DNA of 63,948 bases from F23-B02 sp963627445 (lineage in GTDB: Bacteria; Bacillota; Clostridia; Oscillospirales; Oscillospiraceae), in the NCBI GenBank assembly GCA_963627445.1, contig CAVGBM010000107.1, positions 1 to 63,948 of the forward strand, read 5' to 3'. Made by a program: the position numbers and the translations under genes. Position 1 is the stretch's first letter; every line of letters begins with the position of its first letter. Below are positions 17,177-24,694 of the stretch, one piece after another. The notes under the pieces are model-generated. The model was not told where the DNA came from, searched no databases, and saw only the letters and a program-made list of their open reading frames with translations.

Positions 17177-18439
17177 TTATTTTATCACATTCTCCGCCTT
17201 ATGACAAGGATTAATTATCCTGCATTCAAGATAATAGCGCTTATCCGGCCCATGACCTATCGAAAAGCTCTTTTTGGGGAACGGACCGCTCTTATAAACG
17301 GATGTAAACAGCTCGGATTTCTCCATTCTCGGCATGAGGATACCGGCATCATGCTCTCTTTCGGCCATGCTCTCGCACTCTGAGTCGCCATGAATATAGT
17401 CTATCCTTCCGCCGTAGCGCTCGATGTATGCTTTGCAGAAGCTTTCGCATGAGCCGATAAGCTCGCCGAGCGTCATATCCGCAAGCTCTATCGTCTCGGT
17501 CGCCTCATGGGTGACAAGGGTTATCGCCTTGCCCTTGCCCAAATGCGGCGCAAAAAACTTCTTTGTCTCGGCAATAAACTGCTCGGGCTCGGTGTCAAAC
17601 AGCACCTTATGTATCGGCTCAAAGGTTATCGCCGGTGAATGAATGTTGTTTATCTCGCAAAGCGCAAAGCGAGCCGGATGTGTCGCCCTTTCCTCAGTGC
17701 TAAGCGTAGGCTTTATCTCCTCCCAATACTGCTTTGCCGCGGCAACACTGTGGTTCCCGTCGCCTATCGCAAAGATTATCGGGTCATCGGCGCTACCGTA
17801 TTTCTTTATAAGCTCATTCTCGTCGCTGAGCTTTCCTACAGTAGCTGCTATCGCGGCATTATCCGAGACCTGCCAGCCCTTGATACGGCCGCCGTGCTGC
17901 ATGAGCTCAAAATCGTACAGGAGCTTTCCCTTTTTGACAGAAGAGAACACATAGTCTTCGGGGTCATCGATGAAAACCATTATATGCGGCATCTCCACAA
18001 GCGCCTTTTCGCGCACCCTTATGCGGGGCGGCAGCCTGTCCTCCACCGTGTGCTCGGTCGCCCGTATAGGCGAAACTGAGCCCTCAGCCCAATTGTATGC
18101 CTCAAGATCGAGCATACCGATAAGCCCCGGCCTGACCGTGCCGTCGGAAAGTGTCCTTTCGATATAGACATAGCTGTCTTTAAGCTCGGTAAACACGCCG
18201 TTTTCGAGATAATCGCGCATAACGGAGTAAATTTTCTCGCTCTCGGTCTCGGCATCCTTGATACCGAGCTCCGCCTCAGGCAGTATCATGTTAAGCGCCG
18301 AGGGCTTGTCTCCCGCTATCTTGCGCACCTGCTGCCAATACTCGGGCTCGGATGTAAACTGGTCGCAGGCAACGACGCTCCACGCAGTCATATCCTCAAC
18401 ATTCGGCAGAAGCACATCCGCCAGCCTAAAAATTTCCAC
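17177..18439 (-). CDS. DUF1015 family protein
   Basis: 420 residues, soluble. It matches the DUF1015 layout: an N-terminal RLADVLLPN and AWSVVACDQFTSEPEYW, a central AIGDGNHSVAAAKQYWE, and LTTVYKSGPFP-like closing sequence (here FTSVYKSGPFPKKSF). The biochemical role is not established to my knowledge. The start is a GTG directly abutting the stop of the nudix gene, with GGAGGT eight bases upstream, so it is cotranscribed with glpK and the nudix gene. Confidence 0.85.
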   Translation of the reverse strand: MEIFRLADVLLPNVEDMTAWSVVACDQFTSEPEYWQQVRKIAGDKPSALNMILPEAELGIKDAETESEKIYSVMRDYLENGVFTELKDSYVYIERTLSDGTVRPGLIGMLDLEAYNWAEGSVSPIRATEHTVEDRLPPRIRVREKALVEMPHIMVFIDDPEDYVFSSVKKGKLLYDFELMQHGGRIKGWQVSDNAAIAATVGKLSDENELIKKYGSADDPIIFAIGDGNHSVAAAKQYWEEIKPTLSTEERATHPARFALCEINNIHSPAITFEPIHKVLFDTEPEQFIAETKKFFAPHLGKGKAITLVTHEATETIELADMTLGELIGSCESFCKAYIERYGGRIDYIHGDSECESMAEREHDAGILMPRMEKSELFTSVYKSGPFPKKSFSIGHGPDKRYYLECRIINPCHKAENVIK

Positions 18440-19009
18440 TCAGAGCACCTCCAGCGCTATCTGCGTCCATGTTTCCATGTTGTCGTAATTTGCCTTGAGC
18501 TCGGGCAGGGTCATCCACAGTCCTTCGAGCTTTTCAGTCTCCTTAACGGACACCTCGCCCTCGGTCTCAAGTGTGAAGCATGCGCCGAGATGCACGCTGC
18601 CGACGCTGTTTGAGTCGTCATTTATAAAGCCGCAGGAGCAAAGCTCACCGTGGCTATGAAGGTCGACCTCCTCGTGGATCTCACGCCACAGCCCCTTCAT
18701 GAGCATGTCGCCCTGCTCGTCAACGGGGTTTATATGACCGCCGACACCGATGGATATCTTGCCGTGAAGCCTTGCCTCACCGCCCTTGTTGAGTCTGCGG
18801 GTGACAAAGACCTTGTCGCCCTGACGCAGGATGACATAGGGGATTATCTGCTTAAAATCCGGCCGCTCCTCGGCCTCGGGTCTGGGCATATACTCATGCT
18901 CTGTGCGGATGATCTCAAGCAGCTCCGGCACATTTTCGGTTATAAGGCCGTTTCTGCCTGCTATGAATTTTTCGATTTTTTCTCTTTTTACTACTAATAC
19001 CTGTTCCAT
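18440..19009 (-). CDS. Nudix-fold hydrolase
   Basis: 189 residues. The Nudix box is recognisable but degenerate: GGHINPVDEQGDMLMKGLWR followed by EIHEEVDL, keeping the REIHEEVD metal-binding helix. A preceding region (KQIIPYVILRQGDKVFVTRR) is a typical first strand pair, and an extra N-terminal segment of about 50 residues is present. Members cleave nucleoside diphosphate derivatives; the substrate is unknown. The ATG shares a base pair with the glpK stop (TAATG), so it is coupled to glycerol kinase. Confidence 0.8.
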   Translation of the reverse strand: MEQVLVVKREKIEKFIAGRNGLITENVPELLEIIRTEHEYMPRPEAEERPDFKQIIPYVILRQGDKVFVTRRLNKGGEARLHGKISIGVGGHINPVDEQGDMLMKGLWREIHEEVDLHSHGELCSCGFINDDSNSVGSVHLGACFTLETEGEVSVKETEKLEGLWMTLPELKANYDNMETWTQIALEVL

Positions 19010-20511
19010 TACTCTTCCCACTTTGCCGAGCGCTCAACGGCACGCAGCCATGTTGCGTGCAGCTTCTCAGCATCCTTTTCGTCCATAACGGGCTCAAAGA
19101 CCCTGTCTGATTTTCTAAGCTTCTTTATCTCGTCAACGCTGCTCCAAACGCCGGTCGCAAGACCTGCAAGGAACGCTGCACCGAACGCCGTAGTCTCAAC
19201 CATCTGCGGGCGGTCGATGGGCTTTCTGAGCAGATCCGACTGGAATTGAAGCAGGAAGTTGTTGACCGAAGCGCCGCCGTCAACACGTAAAACGGAGAGC
19301 TTTTCTCCGGCATCAGATTCCATGGCGTCCAAAAGATCCTTGACCTGATATGCAATGCCCTCCAGCGCTGCTCTTGCGATATGCGCCTTTGTGCAACCTC
19401 TTGTAAGGCCGACTATCGCACCTCTTGCATACATATCCCACCTCGGTGCGCCAAGTCCCGTAAAGGCCGACACGAGGTAAACGCCGCCGTTATCGGGAAC
19501 CGAGGTCGCAAGTGCCTCACACTCGGACGATGTGCCGAGAAGGCCGACCTCGTCACGCAGCCACTGGATGGTGCTGCCTGCGTTAAACACGCTGCCCTCG
19601 AGAGCATACGTAGTCTCGCCGCCGATCGACCATGCAACGCTAGTTACAAGGCCGTTTTTGCTTCTGACAGACTGGCTGCCGGTGTTCATAAGGGTAAAGC
19701 AGCCGGTGCCGTAGGTGTTTTTTGCCTGGCCGCGGTCGATGCAGCCCTGCCCGAACAGCGCTGCCGCCTGGTCGCCTGCGCTGCCGCAGACAGGGGTACC
19801 GGCAAGTATCTCAATACCACTTATGCCTGCTGCCACCTTGCCGTATATCATCGACGACGGCACGGGCGTGGGCAGCATGCTCATGGGGATATCTAGCGCT
19901 TCGCAGAGTTTTTCGTCCCACTTGAGCTCGTTTATATCAAATATCATAGTTCTCGAGCAGTTTGAATAGTCTGAAACATGAGCCTTGCCACCGGTGAGGT
20001 TCCAGATAAGCCACGAGTCGACATTGCCGAACAGCAGCTCGCCTCGCTCGGCTCTTTCTCTTGCACCGGGAACATTGTCGAGTATCCACTTTATCTTCGT
20101 GCCGGAAAAATACGCATCGATGAGCAGTCCCGTCTTTTCCTGAATGTAGTCGCCTATGCCGGTCTTTTCAAGCTCCTCGCACATTTGTGCAGTCCTTCTG
20201 CACTGCCAGACTATCGCATTATGCACGGGCTTGCCGGTGTTCTTATCCCAAACGATGGTGGTCTCACGCTGGTTCGTGATGCCTATGCCTGCAATATCCG
20301 TGGGCGAAAGCTCGCTTTTCTCAAAAGCCTCAGCCATCGCGCGAAGCTGCGTGTCGAGAATGACCATGGGGTCGTGCTCCACCCAGCCGGGCTTCGGGAA
20401 TATCTGCGGGAAGGGATACTGCCCTATGGAAACGGGGATACCGTTCGAGTCAAAGATTATCGCCCTTGAGCTGGTAGTGCCCTGATCGAGAGCTATAACA
20501 TAACCGTTCAT
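19009..20511 (-). CDS. glpK: Glycerol kinase
   Basis: 500 residues, FGGY family, full length. ALDQGTTSSRAIIFD at the N-terminus, GWVEHDP, TNQRETTIVWD, GSAGDQAAALFGQ and YGTGCF are all glycerol-kinase-specific. It makes glycerol 3-phosphate in the cytosol. It is the first gene of glpK-nudix-DUF1015, without glpF or glpD nearby. A lipase-like gene is transcribed in the opposite direction from the same gap, which suggests use of glycerol freed from acylglycerols. Confidence 0.95.
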   Translation of the reverse strand: MNGYVIALDQGTTSSRAIIFDSNGIPVSIGQYPFPQIFPKPGWVEHDPMVILDTQLRAMAEAFEKSELSPTDIAGIGITNQRETTIVWDKNTGKPVHNAIVWQCRRTAQMCEELEKTGIGDYIQEKTGLLIDAYFSGTKIKWILDNVPGARERAERGELLFGNVDSWLIWNLTGGKAHVSDYSNCSRTMIFDINELKWDEKLCEALDIPMSMLPTPVPSSMIYGKVAAGISGIEILAGTPVCGSAGDQAAALFGQGCIDRGQAKNTYGTGCFTLMNTGSQSVRSKNGLVTSVAWSIGGETTYALEGSVFNAGSTIQWLRDEVGLLGTSSECEALATSVPDNGGVYLVSAFTGLGAPRWDMYARGAIVGLTRGCTKAHIARAALEGIAYQVKDLLDAMESDAGEKLSVLRVDGGASVNNFLLQFQSDLLRKPIDRPQMVETTAFGAAFLAGLATGVWSSVDEIKKLRKSDRVFEPVMDEKDAEKLHATWLRAVERSAKWEE

Positions 20512-20532
20512 GTCTATTCCTCCAGTTTTTTG

Positions 20533-20561
20533 TTGACTAATGTATTATCTCGATATAAAAT
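20533..20561 (+). promoter_or_regulatory. Candidate promoter of the lipase-like gene
   Basis: TTGACT at 20533-20538 and TAAAAT at 20556-20561, 17-base spacing, in the 92-base gap between glpK and the lipase gene, about 40 bases before the ATG. Confidence 0.5.
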
Positions 20562-20603
20562 CATTCCTAGAAAACACTATAACACAAAGAGAGGATTATT
20601 TCC

Positions 20604-21533
20604 ATGCCTACTTTCAAGGATTTCTATTTTAATTCGAGCACTGGCAAAAACAAGATCCACGCCCGCATGTGCGTTCCCGACACCGAGCCGAGAGCTATCG
20701 TGCAGATCATCCACGGCATCGCTGAGCACATTGACCGCTACGACGAGTTCATGAGCTTTCTTGCCGGCAACGGCATCATCGCTGTCGGCACCGACCATCT
20801 CGGCCACGGCAAGAGCATTGAGAGCGAGGAGCAGACGGGCTTCTTTGCGTATGAAAATGGCTGGGACTATGTCGTGCGCGACGAGGAAGTGCTCAGACTT
20901 GCCATGCATGAAAATTACCCCGAGCTGCCCATCATCGTCTTTGGCCACAGCATGGGAAGCTTCATGACCCGCACACTGCTCATCCGTTACCCCAATGCGT
21001 TCAACGCAGCGATAATCAGCGGCACGGGCAACCAGGGCTCAGCCCTTGTAAACAGCGGTCTTTTCATGGGCAACCTCGTGACCGGCCTCAAGGGCGCTCA
21101 CCATTACAGCAAGTTCCTCAATAACCTCGCATTCGGCAGCTACAATAAGATATACGAAAATCCCAAGACGGAATATGACTGGCTGTCAAGAGACGAGGCC
21201 AATGTTCAGAAATACATTGACGATCCCCTCTGCGGCTTTATCCCCTCTTGCAGCCTGTTCCGCGATATGATGACGGGCGTTAAGTTCATTACGAACAAGA
21301 AAAATCTCACCGCCATGAACAAGGATATGCCCGTTTACTTCATGTCCGGCGATATGGATCCCGTCGGCGAATGCGGCAAGGGCGTTCAGAAGGCGTACAA
21401 CAACTTCCTTGAGGCAGGCATGAAGGATGTCAGCATCAAGCTCTACCCCGGCGGCAGACACGAGATGCTAAACGAGATAAACAAGGATGAGGTATATACC
21501 GACATTCTCGCCTGGCTTAACAGCAAAATCTGA
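20604..21533 (+). CDS. Alpha/beta hydrolase, monoacylglycerol lipase-like
   Basis: 309 residues, alpha/beta hydrolase of the Hydrolase_4 (serine aminopeptidase S33) family. Features: VQIIHGIAEHIDRYDEF (oxyanion region), DHLGHGKS, nucleophile elbow FGHSMGS, acid residue in FMSGDMDPVG and the catalytic His in GGRHEMLNE. No signal peptide, so it is cytosolic. Family members cleave monoacylglycerols or lysophospholipids. It faces glpK, supporting glycerol release, though esterase activity on other substrates is possible. Good AGAGAGG site upstream. Confidence 0.87.
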   Translation: MPTFKDFYFNSSTGKNKIHARMCVPDTEPRAIVQIIHGIAEHIDRYDEFMSFLAGNGIIAVGTDHLGHGKSIESEEQTGFFAYENGWDYVVRDEEVLRLAMHENYPELPIIVFGHSMGSFMTRTLLIRYPNAFNAAIISGTGNQGSALVNSGLFMGNLVTGLKGAHHYSKFLNNLAFGSYNKIYENPKTEYDWLSRDEANVQKYIDDPLCGFIPSCSLFRDMMTGVKFITNKKNLTAMNKDMPVYFMSGDMDPVGECGKGVQKAYNNFLEAGMKDVSIKLYPGGRHEMLNEINKDEVYTDILAWLNSKI

Positions 21534-21542
21534 TAAATTTAG

Positions 21543-21575
21543 ACCGGCTCGGTATCATTCCGAGCCGGTTTTTTA
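21543..21575 (+). terminator. Terminator of the lipase-like gene
   Basis: Stem ACCGGCTCGG / CCGAGCCGGT with a 7-base loop and a run of T. Confidence 0.88.
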
Positions 21576-21635
21576 TGTTTTTGTCGGGTAATTAACGGGG
21601 GTTAACGGTGCTTATTCCAAGGGCGGAAACTTAAC

Positions 21636-21664
21636 TTGCCATTTGATATTATGGGAGCTACAAT
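21636..21664 (+). promoter_or_regulatory. Promoter of the CPA2 antiporter gene
   Basis: TTGCCA at 21636-21641, 17-base spacer, TACAAT at 21659-21664, ending 31 bases before the ATG. Confidence 0.65.
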
Positions 21665-21682
21665 CCGTATATAACTATACGG
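21665..21682 (+). promoter_or_regulatory. Perfect inverted repeat in the antiporter leader
   Basis: CCGTATA - TAAC - TATACGG begins directly after the -10 box and its right arm runs into the GGGGGG ribosome-binding site. It covers the expected transcription start, so it could be an operator or an RNA hairpin near the ribosome site. Confidence 0.45.
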
Positions 21683-21695
21683 GGGGTATATTAGA

Positions 21696-22889
21696 ATGGA
21701 TTATAGCTTCATTATTGCTATTGCGATAATCCTGCTTTCGACAAAGGTTTTGGGCGTTGCGAGTGAAAAGGTCAACATGCCGCAGGTCGTCGGCGCTCTT
21801 ATCGCCGGCCTGCTGCTCGGCCCGAGCTGCTTTGGACTTATAGGCGAGACGGACTTTCTCATAAAGGCAGCCGAGATCGGCGTTATCGTCCTCATGTTCA
21901 ATGCAGGACTTGAGACGGATGTAAAGGAGCTTAAAAACACCGGCCTATCGGCGCTTGTCATCGCTTCTATCGGCGTTATCGTGCCGTTCTTGGGCGGTGC
22001 CGGCTGCTATCTGCTATTTAACGCCGAGCATGACCCGAGCAAAATGCTCAAGGCCGCATTTATCGGCGTGGTCCTCACGGCCACCTCGGTCTCGATAACG
22101 GTTGAGACACTGCGTGAAATTGGCAAGCTCAAGAGCCGTGTGGGCACAGCCATTATGGCAGCCGCCGTCATTGACGATATACTCGGCATCGTCGTGCTGA
22201 CAGTCCTGACCGGCTTTACCGACAGCAGCGTTAAGCCGATCACCATCCTGGTTCGCATCATCGTATACTTCATATTCCTTGCGGTCATTGCATTTATCGT
22301 CCGCAAGTTCTTCGTCGGCAGAAAGTGGGGCGGCAGAAAGCGTACCGCCATCTTTGCGCTGGCATTCTGCCTTGCTGTGAGCTATGCGTCCGAAGAGTTT
22401 TTCGGCATCGCAGATATCACCGGCGCTTACTTTGCGGGCGTTATGCTCAGCGGAACGAGAAAAGCCACGGAATATATCTTCGACTGCACGAACAAGATGA
22501 GCTACATGTTCTTCTCCCCTATCTTCTTTGCCTCGATAGGCATCAAAACGGAGCTGGCAGGGCTCAACGGCAATCTGATACTGTTTGCCGTGGTGCTGAC
22601 GCTTATTGCGATAATCACGAAGATAATCGGCTGCGGTCTCGGTGCAAGGCTCACGGGGTTCAAGACCTATGACTCGATATCTATAGGCTTGGGCATGGTG
22701 TCCCGCGGCGAGGTCGCACTGATAGTTGCGCAGAAAGGCAGCATGGCGGGACTTATCGCCGGAACGATGTTCCCTGCCGTTGTCCTCGTCGTCATAGTTA
22801 CAACGCTCATAACGCCGCTATTACTAAAAGTCGGCATGAAGCGTCAAACGCCCGACAACACAGAGCCGCCGCTCCCGGTTGGAGCATAA
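21696..22889 (+). CDS. CPA2-family cation:proton antiporter
   Basis: 397 residues, about 12 membrane helices, Na+/H+ exchanger (Kef-type) domain only. Landmarks are PQVVGALIAGLLLGPS near the start, AEIGVIVLMFNAGLETD, the helix with AAAVIDDILGIVVL (the ion-binding DD pair), and GMVSRGEVALIVA. There is no C-terminal KTN/RCK nucleotide-binding domain, so it is not a complete KefB/C. It probably exchanges Na+ or K+ for protons in pH or salt homeostasis. It stands alone between its own promoter and a terminator. Confidence 0.88.
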   Translation: MDYSFIIAIAIILLSTKVLGVASEKVNMPQVVGALIAGLLLGPSCFGLIGETDFLIKAAEIGVIVLMFNAGLETDVKELKNTGLSALVIASIGVIVPFLGGAGCYLLFNAEHDPSKMLKAAFIGVVLTATSVSITVETLREIGKLKSRVGTAIMAAAVIDDILGIVVLTVLTGFTDSSVKPITILVRIIVYFIFLAVIAFIVRKFFVGRKWGGRKRTAIFALAFCLAVSYASEEFFGIADITGAYFAGVMLSGTRKATEYIFDCTNKMSYMFFSPIFFASIGIKTELAGLNGNLILFAVVLTLIAIITKIIGCGLGARLTGFKTYDSISIGLGMVSRGEVALIVAQKGSMAGLIAGTMFPAVVLVVIVTTLITPLLLKVGMKRQTPDNTEPPLPVGA

Positions 22890-22892
22890 ACG

Positions 22893-22923
22893 AAAAAAGG
22901 CACACCAGACGGTGTGCCTTTTT
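22893..22923. terminator. Bidirectional terminator, antiporter / mreB-like
   Basis: AAAAAAGGCACACC - AGAC - GGTGTGCCTTTTT between convergent genes, with A and T runs on both sides. Confidence 0.87.
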
Positions 22924-22934
22924 GCTGCCTAAAG

Positions 22935-23969
22935 TTAGTTTTTCATTTCCCTGTTCCTCAGGAAGTTCATCATGCCGTCCTGCATGTAGTCGAGTCTGCC
23001 GAGCATCTTGCCCGCGCCGTGGACTGTGCATGCAATTGGGTCGTCAACGAGCATAGTGCTTATGCCGGTACTGTTTTGAACGAGGGTATCCATGCCAAAG
23101 ATCATGCTTCCGCCGCCGGACATAATGATACCGTTATCGGCAAGATCGCCTATAAGCTCAGGCGGAGTTCTCTCCAAAACAGCATGAACGCTCTCGAGAA
23201 TGAGCTCTGCGGGCTCTCTGAGGACATCAACAAGCTCGGATGCGCTGACCTCGACGGTCTTGGGAAGGCCGGTCATAAGGTCTCTGCCCTTGACCTCCTC
23301 GCAAGAGTCAACGCCGCCCTTGAGCTCAATGCCGCCTATGCTTATCTTCAGCTCCTCGGCAGTTCTCTCGCCGATGAGCAGGTTGTGCTTTTTCTTAATG
23401 TATCTGATAATGGCTTCGTCAAAGCTGTAGCCTGCGGTCTTAATAGACTCGCACTCGACGACACCGCCCATCGACACCACGGCAACATCCGTCGTGCCTC
23501 CGCCGATATCGATGACCATGTGGCCGTCGGGCTTGTTGATATCAACGCCTGCGCCGACAGCGGTGGCAACGGCATTCTCAACAAGATACACCTTTCTTGC
23601 GCCCGCCTCGATGGCTGCGTCGATTATCGCACGTTCCTCAACGCCGGTGATGCTGCTCGGAACGCACATAAGGAGCCTGGGCTTAAAAAGGCTGAACGAG
23701 GTAACACGGCTGACAAGCTCACGAAGCATCATTGCAGACATGTCATAGTCGGATATGACACCGTTACTAATGGGATGTATCGCAACGACATTCGCGGGAG
23801 TGCGGCCGAGTGTTTTCTTGGCCTCCTCGCCTATCTTGAGCATTCTGCCGTTATTTTTGTCGACGGCAACGACCGTAGGCTCACGAAGTGCAACGCCGCT
23901 TCCGGCAACAAAAACCTGCGTTGACGAGGTTCCCATATCTATCGCGATATCTCTTTCAAATATAACCAT
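22935..23969 (-). CDS. MreB/Mbl-like bacterial actin
   Basis: 344 residues, actin fold. Phosphate loop 1 is AIDMGTSSTQVFV, phosphate loop 2 is VIDIGGGTTDVAVVS, and the adenosine motif is MSGGGSMIFGM. It differs from mainstream MreB in details: the usual CVPSGIT-E-E is CVPSSITGVEE and the VEEPMAA segment is VENAVATAVGAG. MreB organises lateral wall synthesis. No mreC or mreD is adjacent, so it may be a secondary paralogue. ATG at 23969 with GGAGAA upstream. Confidence 0.88.
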   Translation of the reverse strand: MVIFERDIAIDMGTSSTQVFVAGSGVALREPTVVAVDKNNGRMLKIGEEAKKTLGRTPANVVAIHPISNGVISDYDMSAMMLRELVSRVTSFSLFKPRLLMCVPSSITGVEERAIIDAAIEAGARKVYLVENAVATAVGAGVDINKPDGHMVIDIGGGTTDVAVVSMGGVVECESIKTAGYSFDEAIIRYIKKKHNLLIGERTAEELKISIGGIELKGGVDSCEEVKGRDLMTGLPKTVEVSASELVDVLREPAELILESVHAVLERTPPELIGDLADNGIIMSGGGSMIFGMDTLVQNSTGISTMLVDDPIACTVHGAGKMLGRLDYMQDGMMNFLRNREMKN

Positions 23970-24037
23970 AGTTTTCTCCAATCCGCCGAGCGTTTATCGG
24001 CGACTTTTGTTATAATTCTATCCCTATTAATCAAATA

Positions 24038-24694
24038 TCAATCTTCACGGCGTGCAAGAGTTATGCAGTAAACCGCCTTTGCGCCTGCTTTTTTGAGCAT
24101 CCGTGCACATTCGGAGACGGTCGAGCCCGTGGTGACCACATCGTCAACGAGCAGAATATACTTACCCTTGACTGCATTCTGGTCAATGACCGTGTACGCT
24201 CCGACGACATTTACAGCCCTTTGCTTTGCATCCTTAATAGTCGACTGCGCCGTGTTGTTCTTTATCTTCTTTAGCGTCGGCACAAACCTCACATCGACAG
24301 CCTTGGATATCTCCCTTGCCAAAAGCTCGGCCTGATTATACCCTCTGTCGTGAAGTCGTTTCTTGCTTAACGGTATACATGATATCATATCAATGCTGCC
24401 GCAATCAAGATTATTTTCGGCACATTCCGACATTATTGCGCCCAGCCTGCGGCCATAGCACGAGCAGCCGGAGAATTTGAAGCGCAGCACGGCGCGGCGG
24501 ACATAGTCCTTGTAATAAAGCGGCGATATGCATTTATCCACAAGCGGAAACTTCTGATAGACGCTGTCACCCTTGGTGTATGGCAGCGTTTTGACGCAGT
24601 CATTGCATATATCCGACTTATCTATGACCTTTCCGCAGAACACGCATTTGGGCGGATAAATAAGGCTCAGTATGTAGTCAAATATTTTATTCAT
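24038..24694 (-). CDS. comFC: ComFC/GntX-type phosphoribosyltransferase-like protein
   Basis: About 218 residues. An N-terminal zinc-ribbon-like cysteine set (PPKCVFCGK, then ICNDC) is followed by a type I PRTase domain with the PRPP loop ILLVDDVVTTGST. In naturally competent bacteria ComFC works with ComFA in DNA uptake; in non-competent species its role is unclear. comFA is not visible. The ATG overlaps the end of recD2 by eight bases; a TTG two codons earlier is possible. Confidence 0.88.
   Translation of the reverse strand: MNKIFDYILSLIYPPKCVFCGKVIDKSDICNDCVKTLPYTKGDSVYQKFPLVDKCISPLYYKDYVRRAVLRFKFSGCSCYGRRLGAIMSECAENNLDCGSIDMISCIPLSKKRLHDRGYNQAELLAREISKAVDVRFVPTLKKIKNNTAQSTIKDAKQRAVNVVGAYTVIDQNAVKGKYILLVDDVVTTGSTVSECARMLKKAGAKAVYCITLARRED

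Noticed and set aside
22914..23924. Plus-strand frame of about 336 codons opposite the MreB-like gene
   Set aside because: Mirror of a well-supported actin gene; arises from codon bias on the opposite strand.
23982..24002. CGCCGA/TCGGCG hairpin between mreB-like and comFC genes as a terminator
   Set aside because: The T-rich side points along the plus strand, where no gene ends; its role on the minus strand is unclear.
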